60,120 bases of DNA, taken from NCBI GenBank assembly GCA_902497145.1, contig CABVDR010000010.1:1-60120 (forward strand), written 5' to 3'. The position numbers were made by a program, and so were the translations under genes. The DNA is from an uncultured Oscillospiraceae bacterium (lineage in GTDB: Bacteria; Bacillota; Clostridia; Oscillospirales; Oscillospiraceae). Below the pieces are notes generated by a model. The model searched no databases. It was given only the letters and a program-made list of their open reading frames with translations, and was not told the origin of the DNA. How positions within the stretch are numbered: the stretch's first letter is position 1; the number at the start of each line of letters is the position of its first letter. Positions 1 to 8,810 of this stretch are shown here, piece by piece.

Positions 1-2
1 CC

Positions 3-365
3 GCCATTGGCTACACCGAGACCCACCAGGTCATCGTCTCCGTGGGTTACGCCGCCGGTCCCGAGGTTGCCGCCCGTCTGGAGCGAAACAACATCATCGC
101 CAATTACCAGGCCACCCCCGACGAGGAGGGCTTCACCGCCTCCGGCGCGCTGCGTATGGGCGTGAACGAGATGACCCGCTTCGGTTTTGGCAAGAAGGAG
201 TTTGAGACTCTGGCCTCCCTTATCGCCGACTGCGTCCTGCGGGGCAAAGAGGTGGGCGACGAGGTGATCAAGCTGCGCAGCGGCTACACCCAGATGCACT
301 ACTGCTTCCAGGATGACCAGACCCTGGCCGCGCTGGAGAAGCTGGCCGCCAACACCGGGATCTGA
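3..365 (+). CDS. C-terminal part of a serine hydroxymethyltransferase-like PLP enzyme (5' end outside window)
   Basis: Only the last 120 codons are present; the reading frame is open to the left edge. The visible part contains NIIANYQATPDEEG, then SGALRMGVNEMTRFG, which matches the pattern of the C-terminal domain of serine hydroxymethyltransferase (asparagine strand, proline, then SG-x-R-x-G and TR-x-G). That enzyme interconverts serine and glycine with tetrahydrofolate as one-carbon carrier. The PLP lysine lies outside the window. The gene sits 68 bp before gcvH, which fits a role beside the glycine cleavage system. The sequence is divergent from the ordinary GlyA C-terminus, so another fold-type I PLP enzyme is possible. 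Confidence 0.62.
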   Translation, partial: AIGYTETHQVIVSVGYAAGPEVAARLERNNIIANYQATPDEEGFTASGALRMGVNEMTRFGFGKKEFETLASLIADCVLRGKEVGDEVIKLRSGYTQMHYCFQDDQTLAALEKLAANTGI

Positions 366-433
366 TTACCACCTTACGCCAACCCTTTTTACGTTGATAT
401 TCAACCATACATTATATATAAAGGAGAATTACT

Positions 434-808
434 ATGAACTTTCCTGCTGAACTGAAATATTCCAAGTCTCACGAGTGGGTCAAGATGCTGGACGAGACCA
501 CTGCCCTGGTGGGCATCACCGACTACGCCCAGAAGGAGCTGGGCGACCTGGTGTTCATCAACCTGCCCATGGAGGGTGACGAGGTCACCAAGGAGACTCC
601 CTTCTGCGACGTGGAGTCGGTCAAGGCCGTCTCCGACGTGATGAGCCCGGTCTCCGGCACGGTGGCCGAGGTGAATGAGGAGCTCCAGGACGCCCCCCAG
701 ATGCTCAACGAGTCCCCCTATGACGCATGGATCGTCAAGGTGGAGAACATCACCGACTTTGAAGAGCTGCTGGACGCCGACGCCTACCAGGCCTTTATCC
801 AGGCGTAA
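434..808 (+). CDS. gcvH: Glycine cleavage system H protein
   Basis: This 124-residue protein is the lipoyl carrier that shuttles the aminomethyl group between the P, T and L proteins. The lipoylation motif DVESVKAVSDV gives Lys64 as the modified residue. The length and the N-terminal KYSKSHEWV are typical of GcvH. The start ATG is preceded by AAAGGAG at proper spacing. It is followed 65 bp later by gcvPA and, further on, by a lipoate ligase and a dihydrolipoyl dehydrogenase, so the operon encodes the carrier, its charging enzyme and two of its partners. Confidence 0.97.
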   Translation: MNFPAELKYSKSHEWVKMLDETTALVGITDYAQKELGDLVFINLPMEGDEVTKETPFCDVESVKAVSDVMSPVSGTVAEVNEELQDAPQMLNESPYDAWIVKVENITDFEELLDADAYQAFIQA

Positions 809-873
809 GCCCCCGACCCCGGGCCGGACCTTCCGGCCTGGGGTCCCAGGAATTGAGAAAGGAATGAGCCGTT

Positions 874-2190
874 ATGGGATCCTATATTCCCAACACCCCC
901 GCCCAGCGGCAGGAGATGCTGGCCGCTATTGGGGTCTCCTCTCTGCGGGAGCTGTACGCCAATGTACCTGAGCAGATGCTGCTGGACACCCAGGATCTGA
1001 AGCTGCCCCATGGGCTCAGCGAGCTGGAAGTGCGGCAGAAGATGACCACCCTGGCTCAGAAGAACCGGGTCTATCCCACCCTGCTGCGGGGCGCGGGCGC
1101 CTACCGCCACTTTATCCCCTCGGTGGTCAAGAGCGTGGCCTCCCGGGAGGAGTTTGTCACCGCCTACACTCCCTACCAGGCGGAGATCAGCCAGGGTATC
1201 CTCCAGTCCATCTTTGAATTTCAGACCATGATCTGCAATCTCACCGGCATGGATGTGGCCAACGCTTCGGTCTATGACGGGGCCACCGCCGCCGCCGAGG
1301 CCATTGCCATGTGCCGGGACCGCCGCAGCAGCAAGGCCTATGTGTCCGCCTGCGCCCATCCCCAGGTCATTGAGACCATGCAGACCTACTGCTTTGGCTC
1401 GGACACCGAGCTGGTGATCGTACCTGAGAAGGACGGACGCACCGACCTGGAGGCCCTCAAGGGCATGCTGGGCGCTGACGCCGCCTGCTTCTACCTCCAG
1501 CAGCCCAACTACTATGGCAACCTGGAGGACGCCGCCGCCATCGGCGAAGCGGTCCACGCCGCGGGAGCCAAGTACATCATGGGTGTCAATCCCATGGCCT
1601 GCGCTGTGATGGAGACGCCCGCCGCCTGCGGCGCCGACGTGACCGTGGGCGAGGCCCAGCCGCTGGGCCTGGAACTTTCCTTCGGCGGCCCCTATCTGGG
1701 CTTTATGGCCGCCACCCAGGGGATGTTCCGCAAGCTGCCCGGCCGCATCGTGGGCCAGACCCACGACAACAAGGGCGAGGTGGGCTATGTGCTCACCCTC
1801 ACCGCCCGGGAGCAGCACATCCGCCGGGAGAAGGCCTCCTCCAACATCTGCTCCAACCAGGCGCTGTGCGCCTTTATCGCCGGGGCTTACCTCAGCGCTA
1901 TGGGCGCGCAGGGGCTCACCCAGGCGGCGGTGCTGTCCATGTCCAAGGCCCACTATCTGGCCGAGGAACTGGAGAAGATTGGGCTGCATCGGGTACACCA
2001 GAGAGAATTTTTCCACGAATTTGTCACCGCCTGCCCCAAGCAGGAGCAGGTGCTGGCCGCGCTGGACCGGGAGGGCATACTGGGTGGACTGCCCGTGGAG
2101 GGTGGACTGCTGTGGTGCGCCACCGAGGTGGTCACCCGCTCTGAGATTGACCATGCAGTTTCCATTGTGAAGGAGGTGCTGGGCGCATGA
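874..2190 (+). CDS. gcvPA: Glycine dehydrogenase (decarboxylating) subunit 1
   Basis: This 438-residue protein is the alpha half of the split P protein, which decarboxylates glycine and loads the aminomethyl group onto lipoyl-GcvH. It starts MGSYIPNTPAQRQEML and has the family's conserved RGAGAYRHFIPSVV and SFGGPYLGF segments. The catalytic PLP lysine is carried by the other subunit. The last codons overlap the gcvPB start (ATGA), showing tight coupling. A paralogue lies on the opposite strand at 10457-11845. Confidence 0.96.
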   Translation: MGSYIPNTPAQRQEMLAAIGVSSLRELYANVPEQMLLDTQDLKLPHGLSELEVRQKMTTLAQKNRVYPTLLRGAGAYRHFIPSVVKSVASREEFVTAYTPYQAEISQGILQSIFEFQTMICNLTGMDVANASVYDGATAAAEAIAMCRDRRSSKAYVSACAHPQVIETMQTYCFGSDTELVIVPEKDGRTDLEALKGMLGADAACFYLQQPNYYGNLEDAAAIGEAVHAAGAKYIMGVNPMACAVMETPAACGADVTVGEAQPLGLELSFGGPYLGFMAATQGMFRKLPGRIVGQTHDNKGEVGYVLTLTAREQHIRREKASSNICSNQALCAFIAGAYLSAMGAQGLTQAAVLSMSKAHYLAEELEKIGLHRVHQREFFHEFVTACPKQEQVLAALDREGILGGLPVEGGLLWCATEVVTRSEIDHAVSIVKEVLGA

Positions 2191-3611
2191 AGCTGATTTT
2201 TGAAACCGGAGCGCCGGGGCGGCACCTGACTCTGCTGCCCCCCTGTGACGTGCCCCAGGTGACCCTCTCCCAGGGCCGCACCCAGCCTCTGGTATTGCCT
2301 GAGGTGTCTGAGACCGAGCTCACCCGCCACTACACCGCCCTGAGCAAGCGGGTCCACGGCGTCAACGACGGGTTCTACCCCCTGGGCTCCTGCACCATGA
2401 AGTATAACCCAAAAATCAACGAAGATATGGCCGCCTTGCCCGGCTTCACCCAGGTTCACCCCCTCCAGCCCCAGGAGACCGTCCAGGGCTGCCTGGAGGC
2501 CTACGCCCTGGCGGAGGAGCTGTTTGGGGAGATCACCGGCATGGACGCCATGACCTTCCAGCCTGCCGCCGGCGCCCATGGCGAGTTCACCGGCCTGCTG
2601 CTCATCAAGGCATACCACCGCAGCCGGGGCGAGCTGAGCCGCAACAAGATCATCGTCCCCGACTCCGCCCACGGTACCAACCCCGCCTCGGCGGTGATGG
2701 CCGGCTTCCAGGTCATCAATATCCCCTCCGGCGCGGACGGCTGCGTGGACGTGGAGGCCCTGCGGGCTGCGGTGGGACCCGACACCGCCGGACTGATGCT
2801 CACCAACCCCAACACCGTGGGCATCTTTGATAAAAATATTCTGGATATTACCCGCATCGTCCACGAGGCCGGCGGCCTGTGCTACTACGATGGCGCCAAC
2901 CTGAATGCGGTGATGGGTGTGGTCCGTCCCGGCGACATGGGCTTTGACGTCATTCACCTCAACCTGCACAAGACCTTCTCCACCCCCCACGGCGGCGGTG
3001 GTCCCGGTGCAGGTGCGGTGGGCTGCAAGGAGCTGCTGCGCCCCTTCCTTCCTGGTCCCGTGGTGGTCAAAGGAGAGGACAGCTATCAGTTCGCCCTGCC
3101 GGAGCAGTCCATCGGCCGGATGAAGAACTTCTACGGCAACTTCTCCGTAGTCATCAAGGCCCTGACCTATGTCCTTACCCTGGGACAGGAGGGCATCGGC
3201 GAGGCAGCTCAGAACGCAGTGCTCAACGCCAACTACATGCGCAAGCGCCTGGAGGATACCTTCCACATGGCCTATGCCGGTCCCTGCATGCACGAGTTTG
3301 TCATGTCTCTGGACGACCTGAAGGAGGAGACCGGGGTGTCCGCCCTGGATCTGGCCAAGGGCCTGCTGGATAACGGCATCCATCCCCCCACCATGTACTT
3401 CCCCCTCATTGTCCACGAGGCGCTGATGGTGGAGCCCACCGAGACCGAAAGCCGGGAGACTCTGGACGAGGCCTGCGACGTATTCCTCAAGCTGTGGGAG
3501 CAGGCCCACACCCAGCCTCAGTCCCTCCATGACGCCCCCGTCGCCACGCCGGTGGGCCGTCTGGACGAGGTGGGTGCGGCCCGTCACCCCGTGCTGCGGT
3601 ATCAGCCATGA
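2187..3611 (+). CDS. gcvPB: Glycine dehydrogenase (decarboxylating) subunit 2
   Basis: This 474-residue beta half of the P protein carries the PLP-binding lysine in NLHKTFSTPHGGGG (Lys262). Other family segments are GSCTMKYNPKINE, FQPAAGAHGEFTGLL and DSAHGTNPASA. It starts at the ATG overlapping the gcvPA stop and ends overlapping lplA by ATGA, so gcvPA, gcvPB and lplA are translationally coupled. With GcvH, a GcvT from elsewhere and Lpd it forms the glycine cleavage/synthase complex. Confidence 0.96.
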   Translation: MKLIFETGAPGRHLTLLPPCDVPQVTLSQGRTQPLVLPEVSETELTRHYTALSKRVHGVNDGFYPLGSCTMKYNPKINEDMAALPGFTQVHPLQPQETVQGCLEAYALAEELFGEITGMDAMTFQPAAGAHGEFTGLLLIKAYHRSRGELSRNKIIVPDSAHGTNPASAVMAGFQVINIPSGADGCVDVEALRAAVGPDTAGLMLTNPNTVGIFDKNILDITRIVHEAGGLCYYDGANLNAVMGVVRPGDMGFDVIHLNLHKTFSTPHGGGGPGAGAVGCKELLRPFLPGPVVVKGEDSYQFALPEQSIGRMKNFYGNFSVVIKALTYVLTLGQEGIGEAAQNAVLNANYMRKRLEDTFHMAYAGPCMHEFVMSLDDLKEETGVSALDLAKGLLDNGIHPPTMYFPLIVHEALMVEPTETESRETLDEACDVFLKLWEQAHTQPQSLHDAPVATPVGRLDEVGAARHPVLRYQP

Positions 3612-4573
3612 TCCGGCGGATTTTCCTGTGCCGGGCTACCGGCACCGACCCCCACGAGAATCTGGCTCTGGAGCAGTATCTGCTGGAGCATGTGCAGCCG
3701 GAGAGCTGCATCCTCTACCTGTGGCAGAACCGGCATACCGTGGTGCTGGGCCGCAACCAGAACGCCTGGCAGGAGTGCCGCTGCGCCCAGCTGGAGGCCG
3801 ACGGCGGCTTTCTGGCCCGACGGCTGTCGGGCGGCGGCGCGGTATTCCACGACCTGGGCAACCTGAATTTCACCTTCCTGGTCCCCACCCAGGACTACGA
3901 CCTGGAGCGGCAGCTCTCGGTGGTGGCTCAGGCATGCAGCCGCCTGGGGCTGCTGATCCAGCGCTCAGGCCGCAATGATGTGCTGTGCCAGGGGCGCAAG
4001 TTTTCCGGCAATGCATTCTACTCCCACCAGGGGAAGAGCTACCACCACGGTACCTTGCTGGTGGATGTGGATCTGGAGGCCATGGGGCGTTATCTCAGCC
4101 CCTCTCCCGCCAAGCTGCAGGCCAAGGGAGTTGCCTCGGTGCGCTCCCGGGTGGTCAATCTCAAGCAGCTGTGTCCCCAGCTCACGGTGGAGGAGATGGC
4201 CCGGCAGATGGAGTTGGCCTTCGGACAGGTCTACGGTCTGCCGGTGGAGATCATGGACCCCTGTCAACTGGACTCCCAGGCCCTCCAGGCCCTCACGGAG
4301 CACAACCGCAGCTGGTCGTGGCTCTACGGCCGCAAGCTGCCTTTTACCCTCCAGTGCGCCCAGAAGTTTGACTGGGGTGAGCTGACGGTACAGCTCCAGG
4401 CGGACCAGGGTGTCATTCAGGAGGCGGCGGTCTACTCCGACGCCATGGACTGGACCCTGGCCCCCCAGCTGGAGGCAGCCCTCACTGGCTGCCCTCTGGA
4501 GCGGCAGGTGCTGGAGCACCGTCTGGTGGAATTCCCCGGGGAGATGCGGGAGCTTTTGCTCCAGGCACTGTAA
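3608..4573 (+). CDS. lplA: Lipoate-protein ligase A
   Basis: This 321-residue enzyme adenylates free lipoate and attaches it to the lysine of lipoyl domains, here most likely Lys64 of GcvH. The catalytic-domain signature RRLSGGGAVFHDLGNLN and the downstream KFSGNAFY are clear. A C-terminal accessory domain follows from about residue 240, so this is the bidomain type. The start overlaps the gcvPB stop. Placement inside the operon suggests lipoylation is matched to production of the glycine system. Confidence 0.93.
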   Translation: MIRRIFLCRATGTDPHENLALEQYLLEHVQPESCILYLWQNRHTVVLGRNQNAWQECRCAQLEADGGFLARRLSGGGAVFHDLGNLNFTFLVPTQDYDLERQLSVVAQACSRLGLLIQRSGRNDVLCQGRKFSGNAFYSHQGKSYHHGTLLVDVDLEAMGRYLSPSPAKLQAKGVASVRSRVVNLKQLCPQLTVEEMARQMELAFGQVYGLPVEIMDPCQLDSQALQALTEHNRSWSWLYGRKLPFTLQCAQKFDWGELTVQLQADQGVIQEAAVYSDAMDWTLAPQLEAALTGCPLERQVLEHRLVEFPGEMRELLLQAL

Positions 4574-4585
4574 TCAAACTCACAC

Positions 4586-4619
4586 AAACCGCGCCCATGC
4601 CCTGTGCTGGGCGCGGTTT
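4586..4619 (+). repeat. Perfect 11-bp inverted repeat between lplA and lpdA
   Basis: AAACCGCGCCC (4586-4596) pairs exactly with GGGCGCGGTTT (4609-4619) around a 12-nt loop. No T-run follows, so it is not a standard terminator; it may weaken read-through or protect mRNA ends inside the operon. It contains an in-frame GTG (4604) that would be a poor start for lpdA. Confidence 0.7.
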
Positions 4620-4642
4620 CGGATAACATGGAGATGACAGAT

Positions 4643-6010
4643 ATGAGCGACTATGAACTGATGGTAATCGGCGCCGGTCCCGGCGGCTATGTAGCCGCCC
4701 TGCGTGCAGCGAAACTGGGACTGAAGACCGCCATTGTGGAAAACCGGGACGTGGGCGGCACCTGCCTCAACCGGGGCTGCATCCCCACCAAGACTCTGCT
4801 CCACTCCGCCGAGGTAGCCCGGGAGGCCCAGGAGGCCCAGGCGCTGGGCGTCACCGCCCAGGCCACGGTAGACTTTGCCGCCGCCCACCGCCGCAAGGCC
4901 CAGGTGACTCAGCAGCTGCGAGAGGGCATCGAGGGCCTCTTCCGCCAGCAGAAGGTGGATTTGATTCGGGGTACCGGCACCATTCTGGCCCCCGGCCAGG
5001 TTGAGGTGGAGGGCAAAATCTACTCCGCCGACAAGATCCTCATCGCCACCGGCTCTGTCCCCGCCCGTCCCCCCATCCCCGGGCTGGAGCACGCACTGAC
5101 CTCGGACGAGCTGCTGGAGCACCAGGATCAGGTGTGCAAGTCTCTGGTGATCATTGGCGGCGGCGTCATCGGCATGGAGTTTGCCTCCCTCTACCAGATG
5201 CTGGGCTGCCAGGTCACGGTGCTGGAGGCTATGGACCGGATTTTGCCCAACATGGACCGGGAGGTGTGCCAGAATCTCAGCATGATCCTGAAAAAGCGGG
5301 GCGTACAGATTTTTGCCGGTGCCCGGGTGGAGCAGGTGGAGCCGGCGGAGGAGGGGTACACCGTTCGCTTTACCCAGAAGGGCCAGAGCGCCCAGGTCCA
5401 GGGGGAGGTGGTACTGTGCGCCATTGGCCGCCGTCCCAACACCCAGGGGCTGTTCGGCCCGGACTTTTCCGTGGACCAGGAGCGGGGCCGCATCCTGGTG
5501 GATGAAAACTTCCAGACCAGCGTGCCCGGCGTGTACGCTGTGGGCGACGTGTCCGCCCGCATCCAGCTGGCCCATGTGGCATCCGCCCAGGGAACTGCCT
5601 GCGTGGAGCGCTTGGCCGGGCGCAGCCCGCTGACCGACCTGAATGCCGTCCCCTCCTGCATCTATACCGACCCGGAGATCGCCTGCGTGGGGCTCACCGC
5701 CGATGAGGCCAAGGCCGTCGGCCGGGGCGTGAAGGTGGGCAAGTACGTCATGTTCTCCAACGGGCGTACGGTGATCGTCCAGGGCCAGCGGGGCTTTATC
5801 AAGGTGGTGGCCGACCAGGAGACAGGTGTGATTTTGGGCGCCCAGCTCATGTGCCAGCGGGCCACCGACATGATCTCCCAGTTTACCGCGGCGGTGGTCA
5901 ACGGCTTGACCGCCCGGCAGCTGCTGGCCGCCATGCGTCCCCACCCCACCTTTGACGAGGGAGCGGGGGAGGCGCTGGAGGATCTGCTGGCCAAACTGGA
6001 AGCCCGCTGA
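4643..6010 (+). CDS. lpdA: Dihydrolipoyl dehydrogenase (E3 / L protein)
   Basis: This 455-residue flavoprotein reoxidises dihydrolipoyl-GcvH and passes electrons to NAD. It shows the FAD motif GAGPGGYVAALRAA, the redox disulfide in GGTCLNRGCIPTK, the NAD motif GGGVIGMEFAS, a second FAD motif ending AVGDVS and the C-terminal HPTFDEGAGEAL helix. The ATG at 4643 is chosen because GGAG at 4630-4633 sits 9 nt upstream; an in-frame GTG at 4604 lies inside a hairpin. The usual C-terminal HPT..E catalytic pair is visible. Confidence 0.94.
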   Translation: MSDYELMVIGAGPGGYVAALRAAKLGLKTAIVENRDVGGTCLNRGCIPTKTLLHSAEVAREAQEAQALGVTAQATVDFAAAHRRKAQVTQQLREGIEGLFRQQKVDLIRGTGTILAPGQVEVEGKIYSADKILIATGSVPARPPIPGLEHALTSDELLEHQDQVCKSLVIIGGGVIGMEFASLYQMLGCQVTVLEAMDRILPNMDREVCQNLSMILKKRGVQIFAGARVEQVEPAEEGYTVRFTQKGQSAQVQGEVVLCAIGRRPNTQGLFGPDFSVDQERGRILVDENFQTSVPGVYAVGDVSARIQLAHVASAQGTACVERLAGRSPLTDLNAVPSCIYTDPEIACVGLTADEAKAVGRGVKVGKYVMFSNGRTVIVQGQRGFIKVVADQETGVILGAQLMCQRATDMISQFTAAVVNGLTARQLLAAMRPHPTFDEGAGEALEDLLAKLEAR

Positions 6011-6043
6011 AAAGCCAAGAATCCACCCGTCAAGGAGGACGCT

Positions 6044-6703
6044 ATGAACGTATTTGATATCATCGGTCCGGTGATGATCGGACCTTCCAGCTCCCACACC
6101 GCGGGGGCGGTGCGGCTGGGCCGGGTGGCCTGGAAGATCTTGGGGGAAGAGGTAGCGCAGGCAGACATCCAGCTGGCAGGCTCCTTTGCCCAGACCTACC
6201 GGGGCCACGGCACCGACAAGGCGCTGATCGCGGGGATCATGGGGATGCACTCGGATGACGAGCGCATCCGCCGCTCCCTGGAACTGGCCCGGGAACGAGG
6301 CTTGGTCTTCTCCTTCCGGGAGGAGGATATCCCCGGCGCCCACCCCAACACCGCCCGGATCTCCCTGGTGGGGGAGCACGGGGCCCAGGCTGTGGTCCAG
6401 GGGGCCTCGGTGGGGGGAGGAAACATCCTGATCACCCAGATCAACGGCATGGCGGTCTCCTTTACCGGGCAGTATAACACCCTGCTGGTGCTCCACCACG
6501 ACCAGCCGGGCGTCATTGCCGCCGTCACCAACTTTATTGCTTCTTCCGATCTGAACATCGGCAACTTCCGTCTCTCCCGCCCCCGAAAGGGCGGGGAGGC
6601 GGTCATGACCATCGAGGTGGACGGAGATGTGCCAGACAGCCTCATGCAATCGCTGTGCGGTCAGCCCCACGTACTCAATGTGGTGCTCATCCGGGCCATT
6701 TAA
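6044..6703 (+). CDS. sdaAB: L-serine dehydratase, iron-sulfur dependent, beta subunit
   Basis: This 219-residue subunit pairs with the next gene product to deaminate L-serine to pyruvate and ammonia with a 4Fe-4S cluster. The motif GPSSSHTAGAVRLGR near the N-terminus is the hallmark of the beta domain, and the C-terminal part (from about residue 145) is an ACT-like domain. AAGGAGG precedes the start. It follows lpdA by 33 bp and precedes sdaAA by 12 bp, placing serine deamination in the glycine/serine operon. Confidence 0.95.
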   Translation: MNVFDIIGPVMIGPSSSHTAGAVRLGRVAWKILGEEVAQADIQLAGSFAQTYRGHGTDKALIAGIMGMHSDDERIRRSLELARERGLVFSFREEDIPGAHPNTARISLVGEHGAQAVVQGASVGGGNILITQINGMAVSFTGQYNTLLVLHHDQPGVIAAVTNFIASSDLNIGNFRLSRPRKGGEAVMTIEVDGDVPDSLMQSLCGQPHVLNVVLIRAI

Positions 6704-6715
6704 GGGGGGATCGCC

Positions 6716-7591
6716 ATGCTGGAGTATACTTCGATTTCTGAGCTGTGCCAGGCGGCACAGGAGCAGGGTGTGAGTCTGTCCCAGCTGGTTCTGGCCGACC
6801 AGGCCCAGCAGATGGAGCTCTCCCAACAGAAGCTGCTGGACAACATGCAGCACCGCTTTACGGTGATGCAGGAAGCGGTGCAGGCTGGGCTGGACCCGGA
6901 GCTGCGTTCCACCTCGGGGCTGACCGGAGGCGACGCCGCCAGGCTGTGGCGCTACGCCCAGAGCGGCGGGATCACCGGAGTGTTTCTCAACCGGGCCATT
7001 GCCCGGGCGGTGGCCGTGGCAGAGTACAACGCCGCCATGGGCAAGATCGTAGCCGCCCCCACTGCCGGTTCCTGCGGTATTCTGCCCGGAACGGTGGTAT
7101 CCATGGTGGAGGAGGAGCGGTGCAGCCGGGAGGCCGGTGTGATGGCTCTGTTTACCGCTGGTGCGGTGGGTATGGTCATCGCCCAGAAGGCCTGTATCGC
7201 CGGCGCTCAAGGTGGCTGTCAGGCCGAGTGCGGTTCAGCGGCGGCCATGGCGGCGGCCGCCCTGGTGGAGCTGCAGGGCGGCCGCCCCGCTCAGTCGGCC
7301 CACGCCTGTGCCATTGCCCTGAAAAACCAGCTGGGACTGGTGTGTGATCCGGTGGCCGGGCTGGTGGAGATCCCCTGCATCAAGCGCAATGTAGGCGGCG
7401 TGGTCATTGCCTTTTCCGCCGCGGAGATGGCCCTGGCCGGAGTGGAGAGCAAGATTCCGGTGGACGAGTGCATCCAGGCCATGGCAGCGGTGGGCGAGTC
7501 CATGCCCTGCTCTCTGCGGGAGACCGCTCAAGGCGGTTTGGCCGCCACGCCCACCGGCCAGGCCATGCGCCGGGCCGTCTTTGGAGATTAA
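6716..7591 (+). CDS. sdaAA: L-serine dehydratase, iron-sulfur dependent, alpha subunit
   Basis: This 291-residue subunit carries the cysteines expected to hold the 4Fe-4S cluster, in CGSAAAMAAAA and CDPVAGLVEIPCIKRN, together with TAGSCGILPG. The length matches the two-subunit clostridial type. It is the last gene of the plus-strand operon and is followed by a two-hairpin terminator region shared with the convergent gene at 7676-8788. Confidence 0.95.
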   Translation: MLEYTSISELCQAAQEQGVSLSQLVLADQAQQMELSQQKLLDNMQHRFTVMQEAVQAGLDPELRSTSGLTGGDAARLWRYAQSGGITGVFLNRAIARAVAVAEYNAAMGKIVAAPTAGSCGILPGTVVSMVEEERCSREAGVMALFTAGAVGMVIAQKACIAGAQGGCQAECGSAAAMAAAALVELQGGRPAQSAHACAIALKNQLGLVCDPVAGLVEIPCIKRNVGGVVIAFSAAEMALAGVESKIPVDECIQAMAAVGESMPCSLRETAQGGLAATPTGQAMRRAVFGD

Positions 7592-7596
7592 AAAAT

Positions 7597-7622
7597 GGGA
7601 GAGGACCGGATGGTCCTCTCCC
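7597..7622 (-). terminator. Terminator for the minus-strand operon (first of two convergent hairpins)
   Basis: GGGAGAGGACC (7597-7607), loop GGAT, GGTCCTCTCCC (7612-7622): an 11-bp perfect stem. On the minus strand it is followed by ATTTTTTAA, a good U-tract, so it should end transcripts coming from 7676-8788. Read on the plus strand it lacks a T-run. Confidence 0.75.
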
Positions 7623-7642
7623 CAATACGTATTGTAATCCAT

Positions 7643-7667
7643 GGGAGGAGACCGCTGGTCTCCTCCC
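7643..7667 (+). terminator. Terminator for the gcv-sda operon (second of two convergent hairpins)
   Basis: GGGAGGAGACC (7643-7653), loop GCT, GGTCTCCTCCC (7657-7667), followed by CGTTTTGTTT on the plus strand. It ends transcription after sdaAA. Between the two hairpins lies a 12-bp perfect palindrome, CAATACGTATTG (7623-7634). Confidence 0.78.
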
Positions 7668-7675
7668 CGTTTTGT

Positions 7676-8788
7676 TTAACAGACTACCCGGCACAGGGTA
7701 AATTCCCCGTAGCCGGAGATTACCCGGTAGTAGCCGCACAGGCTCTCATTGAGCTCCGAGTCAATGGTATCCACCCACAGGGGCTGGCCCCGCAGCTGGG
7801 CCAGCTTGGCGGGGGTAGCCAGAAGAATGATGTTCTCCTTCCCCACCTTCCGCAGCACCTGGGGGGTGAGCTGTTGGTTGCCCCGGCCAAAGAGGCAGCC
7901 CTGTCCGCCGGTCACCGTCACCACCAGCTTGGTGGGACGGTCCTCCAGCAGGGCGGGGATATCCAGTCCGGACAGGTCAGAGGCAAGGAGCTTGCCGTCC
8001 CGTACCAGGTCCACGCCGATGAGGGTGTTGGGCAGCCCCAGCACCTCCATCACGCCCCGGGTGGTAGTGCCCGCTCCAATGAGATAGTTGACCCCAGGCT
8101 CCATGTGGTCAGTGACCTGGAGGGCAATGGCCCGAATGGCCTGGGCATCGGAGAGGGGGGTGGGGGCCTTCCGGCTCTGAGTGAGGCCGGGCTGGGCGGG
8201 AATGGTGAGATAGCCGTACAGTCGGGTGTTGATACGGCCTTGGCGGTAGAGCTCCTCGTCGATGTCCAGAACCTCCTCCTCCCGGGTGCGGCCCGTCTCC
8301 TGCTCCAGCCACAGGGCGGCCAGCCGCCCGGCATCCCGGGGGCTTCGGCCAAATACGGGGGAGTGGATCTTCACTCCGGCGGGGATGCCCAGCACCGGTG
8401 TACCCAGTCCCAGGGCGTTATAGACGTCCCGGGCAGTCCCGTCGCCGCCGGCAAACAGGATGAGGTCTACCCCCTCCTCCGCCAGGGCCAGGGCCAGGGC
8501 CTGGGTGTCCTCCCCACGGGTGTCCTCCCCTTGGGGCGCGCCGGGCAGCAGGCGGCAGGGAAGACCCAGGCTCTGGGCCGCGTCGCCGCCCATGGCTCCC
8601 GGCCAGGTAATCACCTGGAAGGGAACTGCCGTCTGTGCCAGGGCCTGGAGGGCCTGGCAGGTCCGCTCCCCGGCATGGGGGACTGCGCCCCGGCGCAGGG
8701 CCTCCTGGGCTACGTGGTCGGTGCCCTTCAGGCCCACGCTGCCTCCCAGTCCGGCGATGGGATTGATGATCAGGCCAACGGTTTTCAT
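7676..8788 (-). CDS. ATP-NAD kinase-like protein (AcoX-type branch)
   Basis: This 370-residue protein begins MKTVGLIINPIAGLGGSVG and has LILFAGGDGTARDVYNA, the GGDG signature of the NAD kinase/diacylglycerol kinase superfamily, then GIPAGVKIHSPVF. It belongs to the long ATP-NAD-kinase-like group rather than the housekeeping NadK. The ATG at 8788 is preferred because AGGAGG lies exactly 6 nt upstream; an ATG at 8794 abuts that site. It is the last gene of the operon SDR, gcvPA2, gcvPB2, kinase. By family it may phosphorylate NAD or a related nucleotide; the substrate is not known from sequence. Confidence 0.85.
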   Translation of the reverse strand: MKTVGLIINPIAGLGGSVGLKGTDHVAQEALRRGAVPHAGERTCQALQALAQTAVPFQVITWPGAMGGDAAQSLGLPCRLLPGAPQGEDTRGEDTQALALALAEEGVDLILFAGGDGTARDVYNALGLGTPVLGIPAGVKIHSPVFGRSPRDAGRLAALWLEQETGRTREEEVLDIDEELYRQGRINTRLYGYLTIPAQPGLTQSRKAPTPLSDAQAIRAIALQVTDHMEPGVNYLIGAGTTTRGVMEVLGLPNTLIGVDLVRDGKLLASDLSGLDIPALLEDRPTKLVVTVTGGQGCLFGRGNQQLTPQVLRKVGKENIILLATPAKLAQLRGQPLWVDTIDSELNESLCGYYRVISGYGEFTLCRVVC

Positions 8789-8810
8789 AGGCATCCTCCT
8801 ATATTGGAGC

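Noticed and set aside
4604..4642. Upstream GTG start for lpdA
   Set aside because: It lies inside the loop and stem of a perfect hairpin and has no ribosome site; ATG 4643 has GGAG at good spacing.
4580..7210. 876-codon open frame on the minus strand
   Set aside because: It lies opposite lpdA, sdaAB and sdaAA, its translation is low-complexity His/Gly/Leu-rich and it has no ribosome site; it is an antisense shadow of high-GC coding DNA.
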